Made by a program: the position numbers and the translations under genes. Below are positions 32,137-42,422 of a DNA stretch of 64,000 nt, piece by piece. The stretch lies in assembly GCA_902984215.1 (NCBI GenBank), contig CADWAF010001868.1, positions 56,728-120,727 of the forward strand, in the 5' to 3' direction. Origin of the DNA: Willaertia magna. Taxonomy: Eukaryota; Heterolobosea; Eutetramitea; Acrasida; Naegleriidae. Numbering within the stretch: the first letter of the stretch is position 1; each line of letters begins with the position of its first letter. The notes beneath the pieces were generated by a model. It had not been told where the DNA came from. It searched no databases and saw nothing but the letters and a program-made list of their open reading frames with translations.

Positions 32137-34984
32137 ATGGTAAACACTTGGCGCCAAAAACATAAAAAAATGGATAACTTTGACCAATTCCCTCCCGAAT
32201 TGCTTAATGAGAGAAACAAGGCATTAAGTTTACAAGTCAAAGAGAAGGAGAGAGAGCAAAAAGAGAAAGAGAAAGCATTAGAAGTTGATGAAGAAAGAAA
32301 AAAGGTTTTAGCGGAACATCTAAGGAGTGCTGCTGTAGAAATTCAAAATACCCAATTATTAATAGAAGCCAAAAATAATGAAATAGAGACTGAAAATCAC
32401 TTAAAACAAGTCGCAGAAAGAGAATTAGGAAGGCTTAAGAATGAAGTACAAAGAATAGATAAAAAATCCAACGAGTTACAAGATAAGGTAAGATTTAAAG
32501 ATTATTTTTCAATTCCTTAATATCGTAGACAAATATTGTACAAAATGAACTTTTCAGAGCAAATGAAAAATTAGAACAAATCAGGACAAATTTAGGATTT
32601 AATCAAGAGGAACTAGAGCAATGGACATTGGCTGAAAGACAAAAGGATGATGATCATTTAGCTTTGGAAAAGTATTCTAAAAAAGACGAAAAGAAAATTA
32701 AGGATTTAATGCTTGAAAACGAACGATGGGCCAGGGCAGTTGAAGAAAAGAGAGCTGAATTACAAAGAGAGATTACTGAGACACAATCTATCCAAATTGA
32801 ATTGGAAAAAACAGCTGAAGATTATAAAACAAAACATATAGAGAGACAAGATGTTGTAAACAAGTGGGAAAGTACAATTCAATCAATGAACAAGAGAGAT
32901 GAAATGATTCAGAAAGCAGGAGAAAGGTTTGCAGAAGGAAAAAATAATTTACAATTAAAACAAGAGGAACTTTTTGAACAAACTAAACACTACGAACAAC
33001 ACGTTCAAAATAATAGAGAACTTAATCAAAAAATTGAAAAAAGTACCAGAATAGTTGAAAGTTTAAGAGATATTTATGAGAAAGACAAGAAACATTTAAG
33101 TGAACTTGAAGATGAATTAGATGTCATTAAAAATACCTTAGCTAAGGCCTCTAGCGATTTAAATAATAAGAGAATAGAAAAAAGAGGTTTAGAAGAAGAG
33201 CTTAAAAAGAAACAAACTAAACTGGAATTACTAGAAAAACAAAAACAAGAGAATGAACAACAACTAGAGGACAGTGGAAAATATTTAAACGATCTAGAGT
33301 CCAGAGCTAAATTCTTTACTGAAACTTTGGCTGGAGAAGAAGTGAAATTAAAAAATATGAACAAAAGAATTGAAGAGCTTAAGAGTCAACACTATCACGA
33401 ATCTCAAGAATTATTTAAGACAAGACAAAGGGAATCAAATTTGGTTGCTGAAATTGGAGGAACCAACGCCCAAAACAAAAATATGGTTGCCAAAATTAAT
33501 CAACTTGAAACTGTTGTTATGAAACAGCAAGAATTACTCTATAACATAGAATTTCAAATACAACAAATGGAAAGAAAAGTACATAGGGCTTCTGGTGAAA
33601 GAACAGAAGAAGAAAAAGAAAGGCTTAATAACCAAATTGCAGAGCTTCAAGCTATACTGGATAACCACGAAGTTCAATTTAATATGTTAAAGACAGAGTG
33701 GAATAAGGTATTAAGTGAAGCCAGAAAAATGAAAAAGGAAACAGACAAAAAGGAAGGAGAAAAAGGCAAATTGGAAGAAAAAGTACATGACCTTGCTTTG
33801 GAAAACAACTCATTAGAGGATGAATTTAAATTATTAACCAAGGAAAAAGAAGAGCTTTTAGTGCAACATGATATCCAAAAATTACAAGTAAAAAGATTGA
33901 GAGATTTACTGAGATCTAGAACTGATGAATTAACAGGTCTAGAAAACAGAAAATTCCAACTAGAAATGGCATATGTGGAAAAAGAGCAACAAGTAAAGGC
34001 ACACAAAGAGTTATTAATAGCTGAATTAAAGGCTTATGAAGAAGAAAGAAGAAAGTTAAATCTAGAACTAAATAATAGAAAGGTTTATATAGATAAGCTT
34101 AAAAACAAATACAACATTCTAATTCAAAGAATGAAGCCTGACGAAGAAGATGGAGAGGTTGTTTCTCAAGCTCAATTTTTAATAAGGGCCATACAGGAAC
34201 GAGAGGAACTTCAAAGGATAGGTGATAAATTAGATGAAGAAATTCAAAAATTAGAAAACCAAGACAGAGGTCTTGAAATTACTATGAATTGTCTAAAAAA
34301 TCACAATAGGGTGTAAGTTTAATATTACATTTTTTATTTACAATTTAATAGTCACATGGGTCATTACAAAAAAGTTGACGAGAATGATCCAAATATGAAA
34401 TCAAAATCTGACCTTGAAAGAAAAATTAAAGATTTGGATTCCCTTATGAGTAGAAGAATGCAAGAACAAGCCAACTATGAAGAAAGTGCAAACTTGAAAA
34501 AACGAGAATTAGAAATGGCTATTGTAGAAAAGAAAGAAATTGACATTCAAAAAGATGCTTTATTTAATTCCAAAACCCTACTAGATAAAGATGTTTCTAA
34601 ACTGAGGGCAGCATTGAACACTCAAAAAACATTATTAAAGAAGTAAGTATAACATTATAAAGGTGATTAACCCTTTCTTTAAGTCAACTTAAGGAAATTA
34701 AAAAAACTGGAAGTTTGGATGAAAATCAATTAAGAGATATTCAATTAACTGAAATGAAGTTAAAAAACAGATATAATTTACTGACATTAAGCGCAGCAAC
34801 AGAAGGTAATGTAGAAATGAAAGCAACCCTAGATAGACTGCTGGCAGAGGAAAAACTTACAATGCCAAACAGACCAAGCTCTAGCAGTGCCTCTGTTCGC
34901 TCTTCGTCAAGAAATAGTGGAAGTGCCAGAAGCAGTACATCAAGTTTGACTAAGAAGACAATTAGCAACATTGTAAATTTGTAG
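32137..34984 (+). CDS. CCDC39: CCDC39/FAP59 orthologue, axonemal 96-nm molecular ruler subunit
   Basis: Four exons: 32137-32487, 32529-34312, 34352-34642 and 34684-34984, with introns of 41, 39 and 41 nt; 908 residues, close to the 900-950 usual for CCDC39. An in-frame ATG at 32170, after a run of A, may be the real start. The protein is coiled coil almost throughout. Family-specific stretches are visible: AERELGRLKNEVQRID, then LERW-type NERWARAVEEKRAELQREI and HIERQDVVNKWESTIQSMNK. The C-terminus is Ser-rich (SSSSASVRSSSRNSGS). CCDC39 pairs with CCDC40 on the doublet microtubule and sets the spacing of radial spokes and inner dynein arms. Its presence means the organism builds a motile flagellum. 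Confidence 0.9.
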
Positions 34985-35092
34985 ATAATGTAAATTCTTT
35001 AATGTATTAAAATCTATTATTATCTTTTGTTTGAGAGGTTGCCTAGGAGTTTTGTGGAGTGCAAAATTCGTTTCTAGTCGCTTTCTAATCAA

Positions 35093-38000
35093 ATGTTTCT
35101 TAATAAAAAAATGTGGTCACATCACGGTTCTCTTTTAAAACAGAGAACATCCGCGTTTCAATCGCTAAACAAATGGATACTATTAATTGTTGCAATTTAT
35201 TTATTTATTAATTTTAAATTTATTAAAGCAGACGGAATACCTCTTGTTTTAAACAATTCAACTCTTGGCCAACTTAATGCAAACCAAGTTGCTTATTACT
35301 CTATAGATAATGTACCCGATCTTGGTAGTAATTCTACTTTATCTTTTATCGTAACAGCATTGGGAGGTGATACCGATATTTATATTAGTACCACTCAATA
35401 TCCTAACATTGATGATCCAAACACCTATCAATGGAAGTCAACAATCCAAGACGTTGTTGATAGAGTCACTTTAACAAAATCATCAACTGGATATAAACCA
35501 AGTGGTCCATATTACCTTACTGTACATAGTTATAATAAGCCTTCTATCTACACTATTAATGTTATTCATTCCGATCAAGTGGTAATCTCCAATCCAGGTA
35601 CTCCACAATCAGCCTTTATTGCTGAAAACCAATCTATTGAATTTAAATATGAATGTAATGTTGTTGGTTTTTTCACTATCAGTGTAAGATCACTATTTGG
35701 TGACACTGACATGTATGTTTCCACAACAGAACATCCAACAAAAGATAATTCCCAATGGAAAAGTGATCAACCTGGAGATGAAACATTACGTATCCAAAAT
35801 GCAAATATTGGAACCGTTTACTACATTGGACTTTTTGGAAGACAAGGAGTTTCCTCTCAATTTCATATACAAATCTCAGATACTTCAACTCATAATATAA
35901 TTGCTGATGGTACAACAATTGATGGATTTTTACAATCTAGAAAATATATTTATTATAAATATTATCTTGTAGAGAAGGCAGATTTAAGTTTTACTGTTAA
36001 TAGGAAAAGTTTTGTTGGTGATCCTGATATTTGGATTTCAAGAACAAATCCTTATCCAAGCCAAGAAGATCATGAAAAGGGTGAAACTGGATATCTTGCT
36101 GGAACTATTACATTAGAAGCAGAAGAAACTAGTGTTGGATGGTATTATATTACAGTTTATGATGATTCATTCTTTGATGTTGATTACACTTTAACTGTTA
36201 ATGATCAACAATCTGTAACTACTTTATCAGTAGGTTTACCTTTAACTAAAACTATTAAAGAAGGAAAATATGATTATTATTTACTTTATTCAAATGAAGC
36301 AGATGAAGATGTTTCTTTAGATATTTCAGCAACCAGTACCACTGGACAAGATGTAACAATTTACGTTTCTAAAACACAAAGATATCCAAGTGAAGACCAA
36401 AGTGAGTTCCAAGGTGAAGTATTTGGAAATCAAGTACTTGTACATTTTGATACTCTTCAACAAGGTCCTCTCTACATTGCAATTAAAGCTTCTGAAAATA
36501 CAAATTACACAATTACTGCTATCACATCTCACAATTATATTTTATTGGAACCAGGAGAACAATATACTTACAGTGTTAGAGCAAATGGATATAAGAGATT
36601 TGCATTTATTGTTGATGAAGATGATTTAGATATTGTAATTGGTGTCACAAGTAGTAATGGTGATGCTGATGTATATGCTTCTATTACTGAACCAATTTCT
36701 GAATCAACTGCTGATTGGAAATCAGAATTAGGAAGATCAGATGTGATTCATATTAAACCTAATGATTACCATTTACATTTACCTCAATACAAACATAGAA
36801 TTTATGTTGCAGTAAAAGGTTTTACTTCTTCTACATTTACTATTATTGTACACTCAACTGATGACATTGTTGAAATTGAAAATGGTATTTCTATTTCAGG
36901 AGAAATAGAAGAAGCTGATGAAGGAAATTATTATAAATTCCAACAAACTAATAATGCTCCATTAACATTCAACTTGTTAACATTTACTGGAGATTCACCT
37001 TCATTATATATTTCTACAATTGATGCAAAACCTGGTCCTAATTCCTATCAATACAAGAGTGAAGATATGTCAACCCAATTTTATTCTATCAATTATGCTA
37101 GAAGTGGATATTATTTCATTGGTGTTTATGGCTCTGAAAATACCACTTATATTTTAACAGTATCTTCTGGAAGAACACAACTTAACACATATGGTTTAGC
37201 ACTTGTTGACAGAGTATTAAAAGGTCAATATAAATACTATTACAGTGCAATTTATCCATCAGAACATAATGTTGTAGTTGGCTTAACATTAATAGAAGGT
37301 AACACCGAATTATACATTAATAATTCCACTTTATCTCCAGATAGTGGTTCTCACGATTACGCTGATAGATCTTGGCCTGGTAATTATATTTCAGTTCCTG
37401 TTAATCCTTCTCTTCCAGATGGTACCTGGGTTTACTCAGTTTATGGTGTTGAAGAATCAACTTATTATATCCACGCTTCATATAACTTTTTCGAAGGAGA
37501 ACTTGTTTTAGGACAACCAAAGATCAGTCAAGTAAATGCCAATGACCAAAAACCTGCCACATTCGTTTACAATAGAAATTTAAAAACAAACTCAAATTAT
37601 TATATTTATATTAATTCTATTTCAACTACTGAAACATTTATTGGAGCATACGTTGATCAATATCCTAATCAAGCCCCCAATGCAACTAATAGTAAATGGG
37701 GTGCATCAGGAAATGATGATTTGGTAATTACAATTAAGGGTGAAGAGTTGGAAGCTGACAAAGAAATTTATATTTGTGTCTATTCCCATCAAGGCGTTGC
37801 AAGATTCCATGTAGTTTTTGAGGAAGAAGGTAAACCACTCTATTTAACTGAAGAAGCTCCAAACAAAATTCATGGATCTTCTGACAAAGCTGATTTATTT
37901 AAAGTATTTTCCTTGAAGAATGCACAAGGTTTGAAAGTTGTTGTGGAATCATGTATGGACACTGCTCCACCTGTATTTTATGTATCAAATCATATCCAAC

Positions 38001-41000
38001 AACCCGATGCTGAACACAATGACCACAAATCTGCTGCTTCTGGAACATTTAGACAACTTGTTGAATTAAATAGCCCTGAAACAGATGATTTTTATTATAT
38101 TGCTACTGGTAAATCAGACCCATCTGTTCCTACTCTTTATACCATCTATGCTACCACCGGTACAGATAGAAGACCTATTCCACCATCTACTCAATTGACT
38201 GTAGGTCCATTCATTACAACCGAAAGTAAGAGAATTTTTGTTCCAAGAATTACAACTGATAATAATATTCGTTACTATGTATACAAACGTATTCTTTCAT
38301 CTAAAGAAGACCCAAATAATGTTAATATGCAAACAGTTTGTGGTGTTAGAAACGGAGAAGCTGATTTAGTTGGAGAAATTTCTATTCCACCTGATTATCC
38401 AGAAACATTAACTATTGACGTTCCTGTTAAAGATAATCAAAAGTATATCATTAACGTTTTAGCAATTAATGGATATGGTTTATCTTCAGTATATCAACCT
38501 TTAACATTTGGTGTTGATAATAGTAATTATTTGACTGAGGGAGAATCTATTATTGATATAACCAACGGTACTGAATGTAAACAATTTGTATTTTCCAGTA
38601 CTACCCCTCTTCCAAGTGGTGAGGCAATGCACTTTGTTGTAACACCATTTTCTGGAGATGTTGATTTATATGTCTCAAATGTTCCTACTGCATCTAAAGG
38701 AAACTTTGTTTTTATGAGTGAGAGTCATGGCTTTGATTTAATTAAATTTGACAGAAGTGATCCAAAATACTTTGCTGGTCCATATTATGTAGGAGTTTGT
38801 AGTACCGGTTCAGATATTACTGAGTTCAGCATTATGGCTTACAAATCATCTAGTCGTATAAAATTGAAAGACGGACAAACACAATTAGTTTATACTCCAG
38901 AGTTAGCATATAACTACTTTGACTATTACCTAGATTCCCATAATGATTTTAGAGTACAACTTTCACCTGTTTATGGTGACCCTGATGGTTATGTTTCAGT
39001 ATCAACCCAAACCCCTACTTCCTTCAATCATGAATGGAGAAGTGATTTGTCAATTGTGGATGTTGTCAAAATTTCAGCCTTAGACGAGAATTATAAATCT
39101 AATAGTAATTATTACATTGGAGTCCAAGGTTTCAGAGAATCACTTTATAGTATTTCAGTATCTAAGAATGATACTTTAGTTCATGTTTTAAATGGTGTTG
39201 CAAGTGGTGGTAGTGTTGAACCTGGTGAATACCAATACTTTAAATTTAAATTAACTCACAACAGTGACGTAACTATCACAGTTAACCCTGTAAATCCTCG
39301 TGGTGATCCAGATATTTATGTGTCTGTTAACGATAATAATCAATATCCTACAGAATTTGATCATGACTTCCAACAAAGTTCTAAGAGTGATGATACTTTA
39401 GTTATTAAAACTACTGATGAAGGTTGGAGAGTTGGTTGGTATTATATTGCAATTAAGGGTTACAATCAACCAACTGTCTTTGAGCTTACAGTTATTTCTA
39501 CCGACAGTGCAGATCACGTACTTCAAGATGGTATTGTTACCAGTCTTACTGCTAGTACCAATTCATGGACTTTCTTTGCCTTCTATTATGGATTTGAAGC
39601 TAACCAACTTATTTTCTCAGCTAAAAAGGTAACTGGTAAATTAGAAATGTACTGTAGTCAAGGTAATAGTAGACCTGGAAAAGATAAATATGATTACCTT
39701 GGAGAAGAAAATGGTGTTGAATTAACAGCCACCATTCCTCAAAATTCTAAAGTTGGATGGTATTATTGTGGTGTTTATAGTTATTCAAATAGTTATTTCC
39801 AAATGACAGCATATACCAATCAACATCCAAGACAATTAATAGATGGGGTATTAAGCACAAATAATTACGTTAAGGCAGATCACTATATCTACTTTATTTA
39901 TGATCTACAATCATTAGAAAATGTAACTGACGTCACAACTATGCTTTATATGGATTATGGTGATGCGGATATTTATTGTTCAACAAATACTTCCCACCCA
40001 ACCATTGATGACTACATTTGGAAGAGTGATAGTGCATTCAGAGAACATTTAGTTATTCCAAAATCTGAAATTTATAGTGGTGCTAAATCCATTTTCTGTG
40101 GTGTACATGGCTTTTCTTCAACATCTTTTGATATTATAATTTATGGAAAGGATTCAGTAGTTGAATTATTGGACTCAACCCCATTCATTGGTGCTGTTGA
40201 ACCAAATACTCACCAAAGATTTAGCTTTAAATTAGAAACAACAGGTGAAATACAAATTGTAGCTGATGTTTTAACTGGTTGGCCAGCTAATGTTAATGTT
40301 TTCGTAGATGTTACTCCATATCCTACCAAAGAACATCACATTTGGGAATCTACAAACTTCGGTAAAGATGTTTTACATATTGAAGATGCTCAACCTAATA
40401 CTTATTATATCTCAATTTATGGATCTCCTATGCTTTCAACCAAATTCTCAGTTGTTGTTTCTACTCTTTATTCAAATGTTTTAGATGGAAGTCAAGTTTT
40501 AGATTATTCTCGTGCTGATGCTTATCGTTATTATAGAATTACAGTTCCTGTTGATGCTGAATCAATAATGATTACCGATACTTTGATTAATGGTAAAACT
40601 GAACTTTATGTCAACACTAATTCCTCATTCCCAACTAAGGAATCCCACGTATTCTCTTCAAGCGGACTTCATATTAATGGATTATTAATTACTAAGGCTG
40701 ACAATCCTAATACCTTTGTTCCTGGTGTTTGGACTGTTGGTGTTTATTCAGTCACACCTTCTTCATACTACTTCTCAGTACAAACCAAACAAGGTTCATT
40801 AGCCAACGGAGTACCTAGAGTTGGATTAATAACAGACTCAACCCCAGCTACTTACATAATCCCTATTGAGGCTGTTAATTCAGCAATGCTCGAGTTAAGA
40901 CTATTTGGTGGACATTCATACGCTGGCTGTGCTCAAGTTACTGCTTATCAAACTGCAAACAATACCTATCTTGATGGTACCGATTCCAATGGTGGTTTAA

Positions 41001-42235
41001 TGTTAAAGATTGATCAACTACAATATGGTTTACCTTTGACTATCAAAGTTGAAACATGTAAATCTCCAAAACGTTTCACTGCTTCAGAAAAGATTGTGAG
41101 ATATTCAATTACCTTTACACCTCACAAAGAACCAGTATATTTGTTACAAGATTATTATACAACTTATTCAATGTTAACTGAAAATCTTATTTTATTGAGT
41201 CCAAGAAATGCTGAAGGTTTAAATGTAGAATTAGATTCATGTGATGATTCTCAAATTGGTAATACTGGTAAATTATTGGCTGCTGCCAATAGAGATCCTT
41301 CAGATAACCCAGATTTTGTCTCTTCTAAAGTAAATAATTGGGCAACTGCGATTAACACAAAATCTGTTTTAACTACTGTGAATTATAATTTTAAGATTTC
41401 AGCTCAACACATTCCTGTAAGGTATTCGATTTTCGCTTCAACCCGTGCATATGATCCTAGACCAAATCCTGTTGATTATAATGTTAAGACAATATTTGAA
41501 AGCTATGATTTGAACGTTCCTTCTAAATATCACGTAACAGTTTCTCAAGTTGATCCTAAACATCGTTTCTACGTTTATGCTCTTGCCTTGGATGACGAAG
41601 TTGACAAAATGTCTGACAGTGACGTTTTAAGTATTGTTAACTTCCATACACTTTGTGCTGTTAGAGGTAAAAATTCAGTATTACACCTTGGAACTGGTGA
41701 TGTAAGCAACACTTCATTTGTCGTTTCTCTTTATCCAAACAAAGATTACATTATTAACATTGTTAACATGGATGAAACAAATTATTTATCTGTTGTATCA
41801 AAACCTCAAATTGTTAGAAGTGGTTCAATGAAGTCTGGTGACACAATTCTTGGTGTTGGAGGCATTCTATTATTATTAGTTTTAGGTGCTGTTATTGTAT
41901 ATCTAGTTGTTGGTATACTTATTAAGGTAATTAAATATAAAGCAAGAGGAATTGAAATGATACCAAATATTGATTTCTGGAAATTAGTAATTGCATTATT
42001 CTTAGATGGTGTTCAATTTGTTTTCTTCTGTGAAATGTTTAGAGGAATTAGAGATAGAAGAAGAACTGGTTATGGTAATATTGAAGAGGAAGACACTGTT
42101 ATTCCAGAAGATGAAGGTACAATTAATAATCCTGAAGCTTATCAACAAGGTGGTGAAGAAGATGTTGAAGATATTAATCCATTCAGTGGCACAACACCAC
42201 CAAAAGGTAGTGGCGGATATTCAACCATTGTATAA
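35093..42235 (+). CDS. Giant type I membrane protein with about 14 PPC-like beta-sandwich repeats
   Basis: 2380 residues in one exon. An N-terminal hydrophobic leader (WILLIVAIYLFINF) is followed by a very long extracellular region of roughly 120-150-residue units. Each has a core G-D-x-D-x-Y-x-S motif: GDTDIYIS, GDTDMYVS, GDPDIWIS, GDADVYAS, GDVDLYVS, GDPDGYVS, GDPDIYVS, GDADIYCS, GKTELYVN, each usually followed by a P-x-x-W-K-S loop and a YYI-x-VxG strand. This is the pattern of the pre-peptidase C-terminal (PPC) domain. The C-terminus has one strong membrane helix (GGILLLLVLGAVIVYLVVGI), then EMIPNIDFWKLVIALF, a second hydrophobic stretch, and an acidic tail with an NPF motif, an endocytic-type signal. 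Likely a surface or endolysosomal receptor or adhesin; the ligand is unknown. Confidence 0.85.
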   Translation: MFLNKKMWSHHGSLLKQRTSAFQSLNKWILLIVAIYLFINFKFIKADGIPLVLNNSTLGQLNANQVAYYSIDNVPDLGSNSTLSFIVTALGGDTDIYISTTQYPNIDDPNTYQWKSTIQDVVDRVTLTKSSTGYKPSGPYYLTVHSYNKPSIYTINVIHSDQVVISNPGTPQSAFIAENQSIEFKYECNVVGFFTISVRSLFGDTDMYVSTTEHPTKDNSQWKSDQPGDETLRIQNANIGTVYYIGLFGRQGVSSQFHIQISDTSTHNIIADGTTIDGFLQSRKYIYYKYYLVEKADLSFTVNRKSFVGDPDIWISRTNPYPSQEDHEKGETGYLAGTITLEAEETSVGWYYITVYDDSFFDVDYTLTVNDQQSVTTLSVGLPLTKTIKEGKYDYYLLYSNEADEDVSLDISATSTTGQDVTIYVSKTQRYPSEDQSEFQGEVFGNQVLVHFDTLQQGPLYIAIKASENTNYTITAITSHNYILLEPGEQYTYSVRANGYKRFAFIVDEDDLDIVIGVTSSNGDADVYASITEPISESTADWKSELGRSDVIHIKPNDYHLHLPQYKHRIYVAVKGFTSSTFTIIVHSTDDIVEIENGISISGEIEEADEGNYYKFQQTNNAPLTFNLLTFTGDSPSLYISTIDAKPGPNSYQYKSEDMSTQFYSINYARSGYYFIGVYGSENTTYILTVSSGRTQLNTYGLALVDRVLKGQYKYYYSAIYPSEHNVVVGLTLIEGNTELYINNSTLSPDSGSHDYADRSWPGNYISVPVNPSLPDGTWVYSVYGVEESTYYIHASYNFFEGELVLGQPKISQVNANDQKPATFVYNRNLKTNSNYYIYINSISTTETFIGAYVDQYPNQAPNATNSKWGASGNDDLVITIKGEELEADKEIYICVYSHQGVARFHVVFEEEGKPLYLTEEAPNKIHGSSDKADLFKVFSLKNAQGLKVVVESCMDTAPPVFYVSNHIQQPDAEHNDHKSAASGTFRQLVELNSPETDDFYYIATGKSDPSVPTLYTIYATTGTDRRPIPPSTQLTVGPFITTESKRIFVPRITTDNNIRYYVYKRILSSKEDPNNVNMQTVCGVRNGEADLVGEISIPPDYPETLTIDVPVKDNQKYIINVLAINGYGLSSVYQPLTFGVDNSNYLTEGESIIDITNGTECKQFVFSSTTPLPSGEAMHFVVTPFSGDVDLYVSNVPTASKGNFVFMSESHGFDLIKFDRSDPKYFAGPYYVGVCSTGSDITEFSIMAYKSSSRIKLKDGQTQLVYTPELAYNYFDYYLDSHNDFRVQLSPVYGDPDGYVSVSTQTPTSFNHEWRSDLSIVDVVKISALDENYKSNSNYYIGVQGFRESLYSISVSKNDTLVHVLNGVASGGSVEPGEYQYFKFKLTHNSDVTITVNPVNPRGDPDIYVSVNDNNQYPTEFDHDFQQSSKSDDTLVIKTTDEGWRVGWYYIAIKGYNQPTVFELTVISTDSADHVLQDGIVTSLTASTNSWTFFAFYYGFEANQLIFSAKKVTGKLEMYCSQGNSRPGKDKYDYLGEENGVELTATIPQNSKVGWYYCGVYSYSNSYFQMTAYTNQHPRQLIDGVLSTNNYVKADHYIYFIYDLQSLENVTDVTTMLYMDYGDADIYCSTNTSHPTIDDYIWKSDSAFREHLVIPKSEIYSGAKSIFCGVHGFSSTSFDIIIYGKDSVVELLDSTPFIGAVEPNTHQRFSFKLETTGEIQIVADVLTGWPANVNVFVDVTPYPTKEHHIWESTNFGKDVLHIEDAQPNTYYISIYGSPMLSTKFSVVVSTLYSNVLDGSQVLDYSRADAYRYYRITVPVDAESIMITDTLINGKTELYVNTNSSFPTKESHVFSSSGLHINGLLITKADNPNTFVPGVWTVGVYSVTPSSYYFSVQTKQGSLANGVPRVGLITDSTPATYIIPIEAVNSAMLELRLFGGHSYAGCAQVTAYQTANNTYLDGTDSNGGLMLKIDQLQYGLPLTIKVETCKSPKRFTASEKIVRYSITFTPHKEPVYLLQDYYTTYSMLTENLILLSPRNAEGLNVELDSCDDSQIGNTGKLLAAANRDPSDNPDFVSSKVNNWATAINTKSVLTTVNYNFKISAQHIPVRYSIFASTRAYDPRPNPVDYNVKTIFESYDLNVPSKYHVTVSQVDPKHRFYVYALALDDEVDKMSDSDVLSIVNFHTLCAVRGKNSVLHLGTGDVSNTSFVVSLYPNKDYIINIVNMDETNYLSVVSKPQIVRSGSMKSGDTILGVGGILLLLVLGAVIVYLVVGILIKVIKYKARGIEMIPNIDFWKLVIALFLDGVQFVFFCEMFRGIRDRRRTGYGNIEEEDTVIPEDEGTINNPEAYQQGGEEDVEDINPFSGTTPPKGSGGYSTIV

Positions 42236-42422
42236 ATTGTAAATAATAAATTTAATTTCCCAAATTAAATTCAAGTACTATTTAATTTTATTAGCCTTGG
42301 GCCCTAGTTTACAAAAACCAAACAAAAACAATTGCGAAGTGACAGGAAATTATTAAAAGGGCATAAATTCAACTCAAGCCAAATAACTTTTGAAACTTCA
42401 TTAGAGAAAAAAATTGGAAAAG

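Noticed and set aside
32475..32557. Alternative CCDC39 splice from GTTACA to TTTTCAG
   Set aside because: It keeps frame but uses a weak donor and a long intron; GTAAGA at 32488 to TAG at 32528 gives a 41-nt intron and an unbroken coiled coil.
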